From Diaphorobacter aerolatus (GTDB taxonomy: Bacteria; Pseudomonadota; Gammaproteobacteria; Burkholderiales; Burkholderiaceae_C): 64,000 nucleotides of DNA. Below the pieces are notes generated by a model. That model was given only the letters and a program-made list of their open reading frames with translations, had not been told where the DNA came from and searched no databases. Made by a program: the position numbers and the translations under genes. The stretch covers positions 2,108,001-2,172,000 of the forward strand of contig NZ_CP060783.1 of the NCBI RefSeq assembly GCF_014489535.1, read 5' to 3'. Shown in pieces: positions 28,055-37,337 of the stretch (positions are counted from its first letter, which is position 1; each line of letters begins with the position of its first letter).

Positions 28055-28981
28055 ATGAGCAGTATTAGCAGCAGCATCAATCCACGTCCCTACGAATCCA
28101 CGCCCGCACGCAAGGTCGCCTTTCTGGGCCTCGGCGTCATGGGCTATCCGATGGCAGGCCACCTTGCCAAGGCCGGACATCAGGTATCGGTGTTCAACCG
28201 TACGGCGGCCAAGGCCCAGGCCTGGACTGCGGAATTCGGTGGCAGCTTCGGCGCGACGCCGAACGAGGCGGTCAAGGATGCCGACATCGTGTTCTGCTGC
28301 GTCGGCAATGACGACGATCTGCGCTCGGTCGTGCTCGGTGCCGACGGCGCTTTTGCCGGGATGAAAAACGGCGCGATCTTCGCGGATCACACCACCGCTT
28401 CGGCACAGGTCGCGCGCGAGCTGCACGCACTGGCAGCGAAGCAGGGCCTTGCATTCATCGACGCGCCGGTCTCGGGCGGTCAGGCCGGTGCGCAGAACGG
28501 CATGCTCACGGTGATGTGCGGCGGCGATCAGGCCGCGTTCGACGCCGTGACACCGATCGCCATGGCGTTCTCGCGTGCGTTCACGCGCATCGGCGAGAGC
28601 GGCGCGGGCCAGCTCGCGAAGATGGTCAACCAGATCTGCATCGCGGGGCTGGTACAAGGCTTGTCCGAAGCCATCGCATTCGGCCAGCAGGCCGAACTCG
28701 ACATGAATACCGTGCTCGACGTCATCAGCAAGGGCGCGGCGCAGAGCTGGCAGATGGAAAATCGCGGCAAGACCATGGTGGCGGGCAAGTTCGACTTCGG
28801 CTTCGCGGTGGACTGGATGCGCAAGGATCTGGGTCTGGTGCTGGACGAAGCCAAGCGCAACGGCGCGCGCGTGCCGGTCACGGCGCTGGTCGATCAGTTC
28901 TATGGCGACGTGCAGCAGGCGGGCGGCAGCCGCTTCGATACCTCGAGCCTGATCACGCGACTGCGCAAACCCGGCAAATAA
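28055..28981 (+). CDS. NAD(P)-dependent beta-hydroxyacid dehydrogenase (HIBADH / tartronate semialdehyde reductase family)
   Basis: 308 residues. N-terminal Rossmann domain with KVAFLGLGVMGYPMAGHLAKAGHQVSVFNRT, then the substrate motif FIDAPVSGGQAGAQNGMLTVMCGG and the catalytic-lysine region GAGQLAKMVNQICIAG, all typical of the family. The exact substrate (3-hydroxyisobutyrate, tartronate semialdehyde or succinic semialdehyde) cannot be told apart here. It lies 31 bp after pilU and may be co-transcribed with it, but a functional link is not evident. A strong terminator follows. Confidence 0.9.
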   Translation: MSSISSSINPRPYESTPARKVAFLGLGVMGYPMAGHLAKAGHQVSVFNRTAAKAQAWTAEFGGSFGATPNEAVKDADIVFCCVGNDDDLRSVVLGADGAFAGMKNGAIFADHTTASAQVARELHALAAKQGLAFIDAPVSGGQAGAQNGMLTVMCGGDQAAFDAVTPIAMAFSRAFTRIGESGAGQLAKMVNQICIAGLVQGLSEAIAFGQQAELDMNTVLDVISKGAAQSWQMENRGKTMVAGKFDFGFAVDWMRKDLGLVLDEAKRNGARVPVTALVDQFYGDVQQAGGSRFDTSSLITRLRKPGK

Positions 28982-28999
28982 CCCTCACCGAACGAACAA

Positions 29000-29036
29000 A
29001 AAAACCGGCCCGAACATTTCGTTCGGCCCGGTTTTT
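29000..29036. terminator. Bidirectional rho-independent terminator
   Basis: AAAAACCGGCCCGAAC and GTTCGGCCCGGTTTTT form a 16-bp stem with one mismatch and a 5-nt loop, with an A run on the left and a T run on the right. It serves the rightward dehydrogenase gene and the leftward dolP gene. Confidence 0.85.
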
Positions 29037-29052
29037 CTTTATGGGCTTTCGT

Positions 29053-29846
29053 TCAACGCACGGGTGCCGTCTGCACGGGCGGCAGGGGAGTGCCCTGAAT
29101 CTCCGAGCGAGATGGCAGCGCCGGTGGCGGCGCCGACTCCGCTGAAGGCGCGGGAGCCAGTGCTGCCGGCGCAGGCGTCGCGGCAGGGGCTGTCGACGTT
29201 CCCGCATCCTGCACCGCAGGCGCCGACTGCTGCTTGCTGTAGTTGGCCAGTTCCTCTTCAGGAACCACCTCGAACACGCGCACCACCTTGCGCACGTTGT
29301 CCACGCCGCGCGCGATTTCCGCCGCGCGCTTGGCTTCACGCGGGGTGACGCGGCCCATCAGATAGACCACGTCGCGCTCGGTCACGACCTTGAAGACGTT
29401 GGCCGACAGGTCCTTGGCATCGAGCAGGCTGGCCTTGACCTTGCCGGTGATCAGCGTGTCGCGCGAGCGCTGGGAAAAGCCCGAGTTCGCCATCACGCCG
29501 AGTTCGTTGACCACCGATTTCACGTTCTCGACGGCGGCGGCCTCCTTCTCGGCCTTCTGGCTTTCCTCGACGGTGGGCACTTCGCCGGTGAGCAGCACCT
29601 GGCGGTTGTAGCTCGTGACGTTGAAATGGCCGCGACCGTTCATCGAGTCCTTGAGGCGACCGGAGACCTTGTTCTCGATGGCTTCGTCCTCGACCTGGGT
29701 GCCGGTGGTGCGGCGATCCGTGGCCATGAGCGTGCCCATCACCGCGCCACCACCGAGCACCACGGGGCGCAGGCCGTGGTCAGTCCGGCGGCGAGCAACG
29801 TTGCGGCCAGCACGGTGCACGTGGTACGGGCATGAGGGAATTTCAT
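29053..29846 (-). CDS. dolP: BON domain lipoprotein DolP (YraP-like); one frameshift
   Basis: Outer-membrane lipoprotein that in E. coli supports envelope integrity and BAM function. ATG 29846 with AGGAGA upstream gives MKFPHARTTC and a lipobox (LTTAC). The frame then breaks at GGGG 29764-29767; adding one base joins ACAP to VVLGGGAVMGTLMATDRRTTG and two BON domains (QVEDEAIENKV ... FNVTSYNRQVLLTGEVPT; SRDTLITGKVKASLLDA ... VVYLMGRVTPREAKRAAEIARG). The C-terminus has a Pro/Ala-rich tail of about 60 residues that E. coli DolP lacks. The start codon overlaps the stop of diaA (TGATG), so the genes are translationally coupled. Confidence 0.88.
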
Positions 29847-30439
29847 CAAAGCATCTCCTGTTCACCAAGTAACTGTGTATCCACACCGTCGCACAGACAG
29901 TGCAGTATGAGCAAGTGCACCTCGCGCACGCGGGCGGCGCGCTCGTGCGGCACGCAGATCTGCACGTCGGTCTCGCGCATCACGCCGCCCATTGCGCCGG
30001 AATCCCGCGCGCATAGCGCAATCACCGACATGTCGCGCTCGTGGGCGGCGAGCACGGCTTCGAGCAGCGCCGGCTCGTCGCCATTGACGCACAGCACCAG
30101 CAGCACGTCTCCGGCCGCGCCCAGCGCGCGCACCTGCCGCGCAAACGCGCCGACTTCAAACGACTGCCCGAGGCTTCCGGACCATCCGGCGTCGGCCGAC
30201 AGGGCAATCGCCGCCAGTTCCGGGCGCTCGCGCTCGAAGCCTGCCACGCACATCATCGCGAACTGCAGCGCCTGGGCAGACGAGAGGCCCGCGCCGCATG
30301 CCAGCACCTTGGAGCCATTGGTCACACAGGCGAGCAAGGACTGAACCGCCGAGTCGATGGGGTCGCTCAGGGCCTGCGCCGCCTGGTACTTGACGTCGGC
30401 GCTGTCGATGAAATGTTGTTGGATTCGTTGCTCAAGCAT
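29846..30439 (-). CDS. diaA: SIS domain protein, DiaA-like
   Basis: 197 residues with a phosphosugar-binding SIS fold, matching E. coli DiaA along its length: QRIQQHFIDS at the N-terminus, GSKVLACGAGLSSAQALQFA, FARQVRALGAAGDVLLVL, and VHLLILHCLCDGVDTQLLG at the end. DiaA binds DnaA and promotes replication initiation; GmhA, a close relative, makes a heptose precursor. The neighbours (yraN upstream, dolP downstream with overlapping codons, rsmI next) are those of E. coli diaA, which supports DiaA over GmhA. Confidence 0.85.
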   Translation of the reverse strand: MLEQRIQQHFIDSADVKYQAAQALSDPIDSAVQSLLACVTNGSKVLACGAGLSSAQALQFAMMCVAGFERERPELAAIALSADAGWSGSLGQSFEVGAFARQVRALGAAGDVLLVLCVNGDEPALLEAVLAAHERDMSVIALCARDSGAMGGVMRETDVQICVPHERAARVREVHLLILHCLCDGVDTQLLGEQEML

Positions 30440-30536
30440 GGACTGCCGATGATACTTTGCCCGGTGAGATGCCGAGTGACTGATTTGCAGGGATCCGTAT
30501 CAGCCCGGGCCGAATCCGCCTCATTCATTCGTGCAT

Positions 30537-30959
30537 TCAATCCCCCGCGTCGAACGCGCCTTTGAGCCAGACCAGTTGCGGGTCGAGCAGCACCACATCG
30601 AAGCGGCACGGCGGATGCGCGGGCAGCGACGACAGGAAATGGCGCGCGGCAAGAACGATGCGACGGCGCTTGACTCCGCCAATGCTCGCGCCCGCGCCGC
30701 CATAGTCCACCGATCCCCGGCTGCGCACCTCGACAAAGACCAGCGTGCCGCTCGGCTCGCGCATGATCAGGTCGATTTCACCGCCGCCTCGCCCGGGGGT
30801 TCGATAATTGCGGCTGACGAGTTTCAGTCCGGCTCTGCGCAGATGTGCGAGCGCCTGATCCTCGGCCCGCATGCCCGGGCACGCGTGGTTCGGTCGGCGA
30901 CCGTCGCCTCGGCCGAGGTCTGCGCCACGCGCCCCTTCATTCTTTTCAGGAAATCCCAT
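30537..30959 (-). CDS. yraN: YraN family protein (UPF0102, nuclease-like fold)
   Basis: Small protein with the restriction-endonuclease-like core typical of the family: AHLRRAGLKLVSRNYRTPGRGGGEIDLIMREPSGTLVFVEVRSR, where GEIDLI and FVEVR hold the acidic and basic residues of a nuclease site. Function not established. The start is uncertain. ATG 30959 gives 140 residues and keeps a glycine that precedes the conserved AE in the family; ATG 30872 gives 111 residues. With 30959 the start codon shares the bases CATG with the start codon of divergent rsmI. Confidence 0.85.
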   Translation of the reverse strand: MGFPEKNEGARGADLGRGDGRRPNHACPGMRAEDQALAHLRRAGLKLVSRNYRTPGRGGGEIDLIMREPSGTLVFVEVRSRGSVDYGGAGASIGGVKRRRIVLAARHFLSSLPAHPPCRFDVVLLDPQLVWLKGAFDAGD

Positions 30960-31899
30960 GAGCACATCTTTTGCCTCTGCCCTGAACGCTGCACGCGATG
31001 CAGCCGGTGCTCAGCATTATCCGCAGGGTGCCCTGTACGTGGTGGCGACCCCGATCGGCAATCTCTCGGATATCACGCTGCGCGCGCTGCATGTGCTGCA
31101 GATCGCCGACACCATCGCCTGCGAGGACACGCGCCACACGCAGCAGATGCTGCGCGCCTACGGGCTCGACAAGTCTGGCGGCCAGTTGCTCGCCGTGCAT
31201 CAGCACAACGAGGCCGAACGCGCAACGCAGGTGATCGATCTGCTGCGCCAGGGCAAACGGGTCGCGTATGTGAGTGATGCGGGCACACCCGGCGTGAGCG
31301 ACCCGGGCGCGCGGCTTTGCGCCGCCGTGCAGGCAGCGGGTCTGCGCTCGATCCCGCTGCCGGGCGCGAGCAGCGTGACCACGGCCATCAGCGTGGCAGG
31401 CATTGTTTCGCCCGATGCGCAGGGTTTCCTGTTCGCCGGATTTCTGCCCACCAAGGCGAGCGAACGTGCTTCGGTGATCGACACGCTGGCGCTCGAGCCG
31501 CGTGCCGTCGTGCTGCTCGAAGCGCCGCACCGCATCGAAGAAGTCGCCAGGGCGCTCGCCGTGCTGGGCGAGCGGCCGGTGACGCTGGCGCGGGAAATCA
31601 GCAAGCAGTTCGAGCAGATCACCACGCACCCGGCGAGCGCCCTGCACGCCTGGCTCAAGTCGGACAGCCAGCACAGCCGTGGTGAATTCGTCGTCGTGAT
31701 ACATCCCGCCGCGCCACAGGCCGACGCGGACGATCCCAAGGAACGCCAGATTCTGCAATGGTTGCTGGCCGAACTGCCGATGAAGACCGCCGTGCGCCTG
31801 ACCGCGCAGATCACCGGCGGCGCACGCAACCGCATCTACGACATGGCGCTGGCCCTGAAGGACGCTCCGCACGAATCCGGCGCAGGCGACGAAGCCTGA
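30958..31899 (+). CDS. rsmI: 16S rRNA (cytidine-1402-2'-O)-methyltransferase
   Basis: Methylates the 2'-OH of C1402 in the ribosomal decoding centre with S-adenosylmethionine. 313 residues. Visible are LYVVATPIGNLSDITLRAL, IACEDTRHTQQMLRAYG, VAYVSDAGTPGVSDPGARL and PLPGASSVTTAISVAG. ATG 30958 has AGGAAAT upstream. The gene is divergent from yraN-diaA-dolP, which conserves the E. coli rsmI neighbourhood without the LpoA gene that lies there in Gammaproteobacteria. Confidence 0.96.
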   Translation: MSTSFASALNAARDAAGAQHYPQGALYVVATPIGNLSDITLRALHVLQIADTIACEDTRHTQQMLRAYGLDKSGGQLLAVHQHNEAERATQVIDLLRQGKRVAYVSDAGTPGVSDPGARLCAAVQAAGLRSIPLPGASSVTTAISVAGIVSPDAQGFLFAGFLPTKASERASVIDTLALEPRAVVLLEAPHRIEEVARALAVLGERPVTLAREISKQFEQITTHPASALHAWLKSDSQHSRGEFVVVIHPAAPQADADDPKERQILQWLLAELPMKTAVRLTAQITGGARNRIYDMALALKDAPHESGAGDEA

Positions 31900-31926
31900 A
31901 GGCCAGGGCATCAGCCCCCACGCGCT

Positions 31927-32331
31927 TCAAGGCGGGTCTTCCACGACGAAAGGCCGACGCATCACGAGCGATTGCTCCGTGGAGCGCAGTTCGGCGTCAA
32001 GCGCATCACGTTCGTCTTCGAGCGCATCCAGACGTTCGAGCAGCGCGCATACGCGCTTGCCGTCCGTGCCGCGCATGAGCGCCGCATCGATGTCCAGCTT
32101 GAGCGCCGAATGGGCGACGACGATTTCTGCGCAGCGCGACGCCTGCGGTTGTCCGAGCACCGCGGACGCGACCGCCGTGCCGGCAACGCCGTGCGGCTCG
32201 TGCTCGCATTGATCGGCGATGCGTTGATAGGCAACTCGCAGCGCCTCCAAATCCTTGGAGGCTCGGGCGATGTCCTCAAGCATCCGGTGAAGCTTGACCA
32301 GATGAGACTTGGCGATTTTTTCAGGGAACAT
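31927..32331 (-). CDS. Hypothetical protein, mostly helical
   Basis: 134 residues, no signal peptide or membrane segment. Two long charged helical parts (SHLVKLHRMLEDIARASKDLEALRVAY in segments, and RVCALLERLDALEDERDALDAELRSTEQ) suggest a coiled coil. The ATG at 32331 is set by GAGGAG at 8 bp; a GTG at 32340 would overlap that site and is rejected. Not recognised. Its gene converges with rsmI. Confidence 0.6.
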   Translation of the reverse strand: MFPEKIAKSHLVKLHRMLEDIARASKDLEALRVAYQRIADQCEHEPHGVAGTAVASAVLGQPQASRCAEIVVAHSALKLDIDAALMRGTDGKRVCALLERLDALEDERDALDAELRSTEQSLVMRRPFVVEDPP

Positions 32332-32581
32332 AACGGGCACTCCTCAAGTATCAACGATGTGGCGCTGCAACGAGCCCCTTCCAGACTGAAATTCAACACG
32401 ACGCCCGCACAAGAAATGGCATTAGGTATGTAGTGTGCGAGTAACGTGATAAAAATCAACAACGGCCCATCAAACGTCGCAGGTATGAGGTTACAAAATG
32501 CAGTGATCGCACACCTACTGATCGATGTCGAAACCGCTTTCGCAGTGATGGTGTTAAGAGAAAAGACAAGGAGACTGGTGA

Positions 32582-33250
32582 GTGATCGAGCTTTATCACA
32601 GCGTCAGTGCGCGTTCGTTCCGCGTCCTGTGGCTACTGGAGGAATTGGGTCTGCCGTACCGATTGAAGATGCTGCCCTTTCCACCGCGTGCGATGGCGCG
32701 CAGCTTTCTCGAACTCAATCCGCTGGGCACCGTGCCGCTGCTGATCGACGGGGAACAACGGCTTACGGAGTCGAGCGCGATCTGCCAGTTTCTGTGCGAC
32801 TTCGTGCCCGGCACAAGTTTGAAGGTAGCGCCCGGCGACGCCGCGTATGCGGCTTATCTGAACTGGTTGTTCATGTCCGATGCAACGCTCACCTTTCCGC
32901 TGACGCTGGTGTTGCGCTACACGCATTTCGAACCGCCTGAACGCCGCCAACCACAGGTCGCCCAGGACTACGCGCGCTGGTTTCTCGGTCGTCTACGGGC
33001 CGTCGAGAGCGCCACGTCGCAACACGAATACCTGTGCGCCGAGCGCTTCACCGCCGCCGACATCGCGGTGAGCTACGCGCTCATGCTCTCGGAATTTCTC
33101 GACATGTCCTCGCAATGGGGACCAGCCACGCAGGCTTACTGGCAGCGGCTGCGCGCGCGACCGGCGTTTGTACGGAGTCTGGCGATCGAGCGGCAGGCCG
33201 CCATCGAGCAAGGCGTTGATCCGACGCCCTCCCCGCTGCTGCGGCCCTGA
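32582..33250 (+). CDS. Glutathione S-transferase family protein
   Basis: 222 residues. N-terminal thioredoxin-like domain with IELYHSVSARSFRVLWLLEELGLPY (Ser8 or nearby as glutathione-activating residue), the cis-proline segment LGTVPLLI and the ESSAI glutathione-binding motif, then the helical domain. GTG 32582 is preceded by AAGGAG at 8-9 bp. It is 38 bp before the acyl-CoA ligase and probably shares its transcript. Substrate unknown. The 250 bp upstream hold no gene. Confidence 0.88.
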   Translation: MIELYHSVSARSFRVLWLLEELGLPYRLKMLPFPPRAMARSFLELNPLGTVPLLIDGEQRLTESSAICQFLCDFVPGTSLKVAPGDAAYAAYLNWLFMSDATLTFPLTLVLRYTHFEPPERRQPQVAQDYARWFLGRLRAVESATSQHEYLCAERFTAADIAVSYALMLSEFLDMSSQWGPATQAYWQRLRARPAFVRSLAIERQAAIEQGVDPTPSPLLRP

Positions 33251-33288
33251 ACGACAACAACGGCGACAACGAACTGCGGAGCCACCCC

Positions 33289-34929
33289 ATGATCACCGTG
33301 ACCGACGACACCACGATTGGCGAGGCCTTGCAGGCCGCCGTCGAACGCTATGCGGACAACAGCCTGCTGGCCGTTCCGGCGAATCCCCAGCGCGGCTATG
33401 CGCAGCAGGGCGTGGAGATCAGCTACCGCGATGCGGGCCGGCAGATCGCCGAACTCGCGCGCGTCTATGCCGACGCGGGTTACGGACTGGGCCACCGCGT
33501 TGCGCTGCTGCTGGAAAGCCGCCCCGAACACATGCTGCACAAGCTCGCGCTCAACACGCTGGGCATCTGCTGCGTGCCGATCAATCCCGATTACCGTCGA
33601 CGCGAATTGAATTACCTGATCGATCATTCCAAGGCCGATCTCGTCGTCTGCCTGGCATCGCGGCTCGCATCGATCCGCGAGTCGCTCGAAGACACCGCGC
33701 ACCAACCCGCCGTGGTGGCGCTCGACGAACAGCGCGCCGCAGGCTCGCTGACATCGTTGCCGAAGGCCGCGCGTGCGGCGCAGGCCGGCGCGGTGAACGC
33801 CGACACGCCCGCGAGCATTCTCTACACCTCCGGCACCACCGGTCAGCCCAAGGGCTGCGTGCTCTCACATGCCTACGAACTCGCGGCGGGCAAGTGGTAT
33901 GCAAGCCAGCCCGGCTTCGTGTCGATTCAGGAAGGGCGCGAGCGGCTCTTCAACCCGCTGCCGCTGTTCCATGTGAATGCGTCGATCCTGTCGTTCTACT
34001 GCATGCTGCTCTCGGGTGGCTGTCAGGTGCAGACCGACCGCTTTCAGCCATCGCGCTGGTGGGAAGAGGTCGCAAGCAGTCGCGCGACCATCGTGCACTA
34101 CCTCGGCGTGATCATTCCGCTGTTGCTCAAGCAGCCCGCGTCGCCGTGGGAGACGCAGCACGTCGTGCGCTTTGGCTACGGCGCGGGCGTCGAGCCGCAA
34201 CTGCATGCGGTATTCGAGCAGCGCTTCGGCTTTCCGTTGATCGAACTGTGGGGCATGACGGAAGTGGTGCGCACGATCTCCGACTACACCAGTGATCGTC
34301 AGGTCGGCACACGTTCGTTTGGCCGCGGCATGCCCGGGCTCGAAGTCCGGGTGGCCGACGAATATGGCGAGTCGGTTCCGTCCGGCACACCCGGCGAGAT
34401 GCTGGTGCGCTACTCGGCCGAGACGCCGCGCAAGCACTTCTTCAGCGAATACCTCGACGATCCCGTCGCCACCGAGAAGGCTTGGAGTGGCGGCTGGTTT
34501 CACACCGGCGACGTGGTGGTGCAGGACCCGGACGGCCTGCTGCACTTCATGGACCGGCGCAAGAACATCATCCGCCGCTCGGGCGAAAACATCGCGGCGG
34601 CCGAGGTCGAGGCCATCCTGCTCACCCATCCCAAGGTACAGGGCGTGGCCGTGATGGCGGCGCCCGACGCGATCCGCGAGGAAGAGGTGCTGGCCAGCAT
34701 CGTGCTCGTGCCCGGCGTGCCCGCCGACGACGCCATCTGCAGCGAACTGTTCGATTTCTGCCAGAAGGAAATGGCGTACTACAAGGTCCCGGGCTGGTGG
34801 TGGTTCACCGACGAGATCCCGACCACCGGCACGCAGAAAATCCAGAAGCACCGGATTCTCGCGGCGGGCCAGGAGCCGACCGCGCTGGCAGGCATCCGCG
34901 ATCTGCGGACGAGAAAAAAGCGCGGATGA
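33289..34929 (+). CDS. AMP-dependent acyl-CoA synthetase/ligase (CaiC-like)
   Basis: Activates a carboxylic acid to its CoA ester through an acyl-AMP. 546 residues. ANL-family motifs in order: SILYTSGTTGQPKGC (A3 P-loop, near 185), LFNPLPLFHVNA, LIELWGMTEV (A5), GGWFHTGDVV (A7), DRRKNIIRRSGENIAAAEVE (A8) and TGTQKIQKHRI (A10) with the catalytic lysine. The best guess for subfamily is crotonobetaine/carnitine-CoA ligase-like; the acid is not known. It converges with the GMC oxidoreductase gene. Confidence 0.92.
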   Translation: MITVTDDTTIGEALQAAVERYADNSLLAVPANPQRGYAQQGVEISYRDAGRQIAELARVYADAGYGLGHRVALLLESRPEHMLHKLALNTLGICCVPINPDYRRRELNYLIDHSKADLVVCLASRLASIRESLEDTAHQPAVVALDEQRAAGSLTSLPKAARAAQAGAVNADTPASILYTSGTTGQPKGCVLSHAYELAAGKWYASQPGFVSIQEGRERLFNPLPLFHVNASILSFYCMLLSGGCQVQTDRFQPSRWWEEVASSRATIVHYLGVIIPLLLKQPASPWETQHVVRFGYGAGVEPQLHAVFEQRFGFPLIELWGMTEVVRTISDYTSDRQVGTRSFGRGMPGLEVRVADEYGESVPSGTPGEMLVRYSAETPRKHFFSEYLDDPVATEKAWSGGWFHTGDVVVQDPDGLLHFMDRRKNIIRRSGENIAAAEVEAILLTHPKVQGVAVMAAPDAIREEEVLASIVLVPGVPADDAICSELFDFCQKEMAYYKVPGWWWFTDEIPTTGTQKIQKHRILAAGQEPTALAGIRDLRTRKKRG

Positions 34930-34986
34930 GGGGCCTTCCTGCGCGGCGCAAGCCACCGGTCGATCCATGCACGGATTGCCTGCCCG

Positions 34987-36609
34987 TCAGGCGGCGGAGC
35001 GGCGGATCATGTCCGCGCCCTTCTCCCCGATCATCATGGTCGCCGCGCAGGTGTTCGCGGAGGTGATTTCAGGCATGACGGAGGCGTCGATCACGCGCAG
35101 ATTCGGCACGCCATGCACGCGCAATTGCGCATCGACCACGGCCTGCGCGTCGCTCTGCGGCCCCATGCGCGCCGTGCCGTTGACGTGGTACGAAGAGACG
35201 CCATAGCGGTAGATGAAATCGAGAATCTCGTCGTCCGACTGCACCTGCGGCCCGGGCATTACCTCGGCCACGCGGTAATGCTCCAGCGCCTTCGTGTGCA
35301 GCAGCGAGCGCGCAATGCGCACGCCGCGAATCAGTGTCTGGCGGTCGCCCTCGTCGGCCAGATAGTTCGGCTGCACCACCGGCGCGTCGCCGGGATCGGC
35401 CGATGCAAGCTGCACCGTGCCTTCGCTTTTCGGGCGATGCTGCCATACGCCACAGGTCATGCCCGGAAAGACATCGAGCTGGCCCACATAGCCCTCGCGG
35501 TAACTGGCGGGCGAGAACACACCCTGCAGATCGGGCCGCGCGAGCCCCGCCTCGGACTGCCAGAACCAGTGCACGACCGACGGGCTCAGCGCCAGGATAT
35601 TCGGCTTGCCGCGCAGCCAATCCAGCGCCTGCCCCCACAGACGCGGCACGCGTGCGAGTTCGTTGATCGTGACGGCGTTGCGTACCGTGGCAACCAGGCG
35701 AATCGAGAAATGGTCTTTCAAATGCTGGCCGACGCCCGGCAGATGCGCCTGCGTTGCAATGCCCAGCGCGCGCAACTTTTCACCATCGCCGATGCCGGAG
35801 AGTTGCAGCAGCTTTGGCGTATTGAGCGCGCCCGCAGCGACGATCACCTCGCGCCGTGCGCGCACCACGCGCCGGGCACCGCCCTGTGCGTAGGCCACGC
35901 CGCTGGCCCTGCCCTGCTCGATCAGCACGCGCTCGGCAACGGCATGGGTCACCACCTTGAGGTTGCTGCGACCCATTGCCGGTCGCAGGAAGGTGGCGGC
36001 GGTGCTCATGCGCCAGCCGTTGTGGATGGTGCGCTGAAAATATCCTGCACCTTGCTGGAAGGCACCGTTGTAGTCCGGATTGCGCGGCATGCCGAGTTCG
36101 CCCGCGCCTTGCAGGAAGGCCTCGCACACCGGGTGTGGCCAATGCGGCAGCGTGACCTTCAGTGGCCCGTCATGGCCGCGCAGCGCGGGGTCGCCGCCAT
36201 CGACAAAGGTCTCGCTGCGCCGAAAGTACGGCAGCACCTCGTCAAACGACCAGCCGGGATTGCCGCGCGCGGCCCAGCCATCGAAATCCTCGCGCTGCCC
36301 ACGGTTGTAGACCAGTCCGTTGATCGACGTGGAGCCGCCAAGCGTCTTGCCTTGCGGCAGCGGAATGCGCCTGCCGCCGGTGCGTGCCGTGGGCTCGGAA
36401 CTGAACTGCCAGGCGACCGCCGGATTGAAGATCACCTTGATGAAGCCCGCAGGCAGTTTGAGATACGGACGGTGATCGGGCGGCCCGGCTTCGAGCACGC
36501 AGACGCTCACGTGCGCATCTTCGCTGAGCCTTGCGGCAACGATGGCACCCGCCGCCCCACTGCCGACGATCACGTAGTCAAAAAACGTGTCATCGGCGGG
36601 CGTGCTCAT
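34987..36609 (-). CDS. GMC family FAD-dependent oxidoreductase (choline/alcohol dehydrogenase type)
   Basis: 540 residues. N-terminal FAD motif DYVIVGSGAAGAIVAARLSED, GMC signature segments LPQGKTLGGSTSINGLVYNRG and AAGALNTPKLLQLSGIGD, and the catalytic-site end SSYHVNGTARMGP with VIDASVMPEITSANTCAATMMIGEKGAD. Oxidises an alcohol to an aldehyde. The ATG overlaps the stop of livF (ATGA), so it is the last gene of the livK-H-MG-F operon and probably acts on, or after, the compound that this ABC system imports. Confidence 0.93.
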   Translation of the reverse strand: MSTPADDTFFDYVIVGSGAAGAIVAARLSEDAHVSVCVLEAGPPDHRPYLKLPAGFIKVIFNPAVAWQFSSEPTARTGGRRIPLPQGKTLGGSTSINGLVYNRGQREDFDGWAARGNPGWSFDEVLPYFRRSETFVDGGDPALRGHDGPLKVTLPHWPHPVCEAFLQGAGELGMPRNPDYNGAFQQGAGYFQRTIHNGWRMSTAATFLRPAMGRSNLKVVTHAVAERVLIEQGRASGVAYAQGGARRVVRARREVIVAAGALNTPKLLQLSGIGDGEKLRALGIATQAHLPGVGQHLKDHFSIRLVATVRNAVTINELARVPRLWGQALDWLRGKPNILALSPSVVHWFWQSEAGLARPDLQGVFSPASYREGYVGQLDVFPGMTCGVWQHRPKSEGTVQLASADPGDAPVVQPNYLADEGDRQTLIRGVRIARSLLHTKALEHYRVAEVMPGPQVQSDDEILDFIYRYGVSSYHVNGTARMGPQSDAQAVVDAQLRVHGVPNLRVIDASVMPEITSANTCAATMMIGEKGADMIRRSAA

Positions 36610-37337
36610 GCATGCGCTCCGAGATAGGCCGCACGCACCTTGGGATCGCGCCGCAGCTCGGCCGCACTGCCTTCGAGCGTGAAGCGGCCAGTCTCCAGCA
36701 CATAGGCGCGGTCGGCCACGGCCAGCGCCTGATTCGCCATCTGCTCGACCAGCAGGATGGTCACGCCCTGCGCCTTGAGTTGCCGCACGATGGCAAAGAT
36801 CTCCTTGACGATCAATGGCGCAAGGCCCAGCGAAGGCTCGTCGAGCAGCAACAGCCGGGGCCGCGACATGAGCGCGCGGGCAATGGCCAGCATCTGCTGC
36901 TCGCCGCCGGACATCGTGCCCGCCATCTGCTCGCGGCGCTCGCGCAATCGCGGGAAGGCGTCGAACTGCCGCTCGACGTCGGCGGCAATCGCGGCGGCGC
37001 CGTCCTTGCGGTGGTATGCGCCGAGAATCAGGTTGTCGTGCACGGTCTGGTCGGCAAACACCTGCCGGCCCTCGGGCGACTGCGCGATGCCGAGCGGCAC
37101 CCGCAGATGGCCGGCCATGCGCGTGATGTCCTGTCCCTGGAACTGAATGCTGCCGGCGGCGGCTGGCTCAAGACCCGAGATCGCCTTCATGAGCGTGCTC
37201 TTGCCCGCGCCATTGCCACCGATGATGGTGACCACCTCGCCCGCATCCACATGCAGCGAAACGCCCTTGAGCGCCTGCACCGCGCCGTAATGCACCTGTA
37301 GAGAATCCACGCGCAGCAATGCGGTCTGTTCAGGCAT
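36606..37337 (-). CDS. livF: Branched-chain amino acid-type ABC transporter ATPase LivF
   Basis: Second ATPase of a LIV-type importer, 243 residues. LRVDSLQVHYGAVQALKGVSLHVDAGEV, Walker A GGNGAGKST, signature MSGGEQQMLAIARAL and Walker B LLLLDEPSLGLAP are all present. Its ATG overlaps the last codons of livMG by 8 bp, and its stop overlaps the GMC start. Substrate assumed from family only; many such systems in this group import aromatic or other acids and not amino acids. Confidence 0.95.
   Translation of the reverse strand: MPEQTALLRVDSLQVHYGAVQALKGVSLHVDAGEVVTIIGGNGAGKSTLMKAISGLEPAAAGSIQFQGQDITRMAGHLRVPLGIAQSPEGRQVFADQTVHDNLILGAYHRKDGAAAIAADVERQFDAFPRLRERREQMAGTMSGGEQQMLAIARALMSRPRLLLLDEPSLGLAPLIVKEIFAIVRQLKAQGVTILLVEQMANQALAVADRAYVLETGRFTLEGSAAELRRDPKVRAAYLGAHA

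Noticed and set aside
32433-32524. Inverted GTGTGCGA / TCGCACAC pair upstream of the GST gene
   Set aside because: The arms are only 8 bp and about 76 bp apart; at this length and GC content such pairs are expected by chance.
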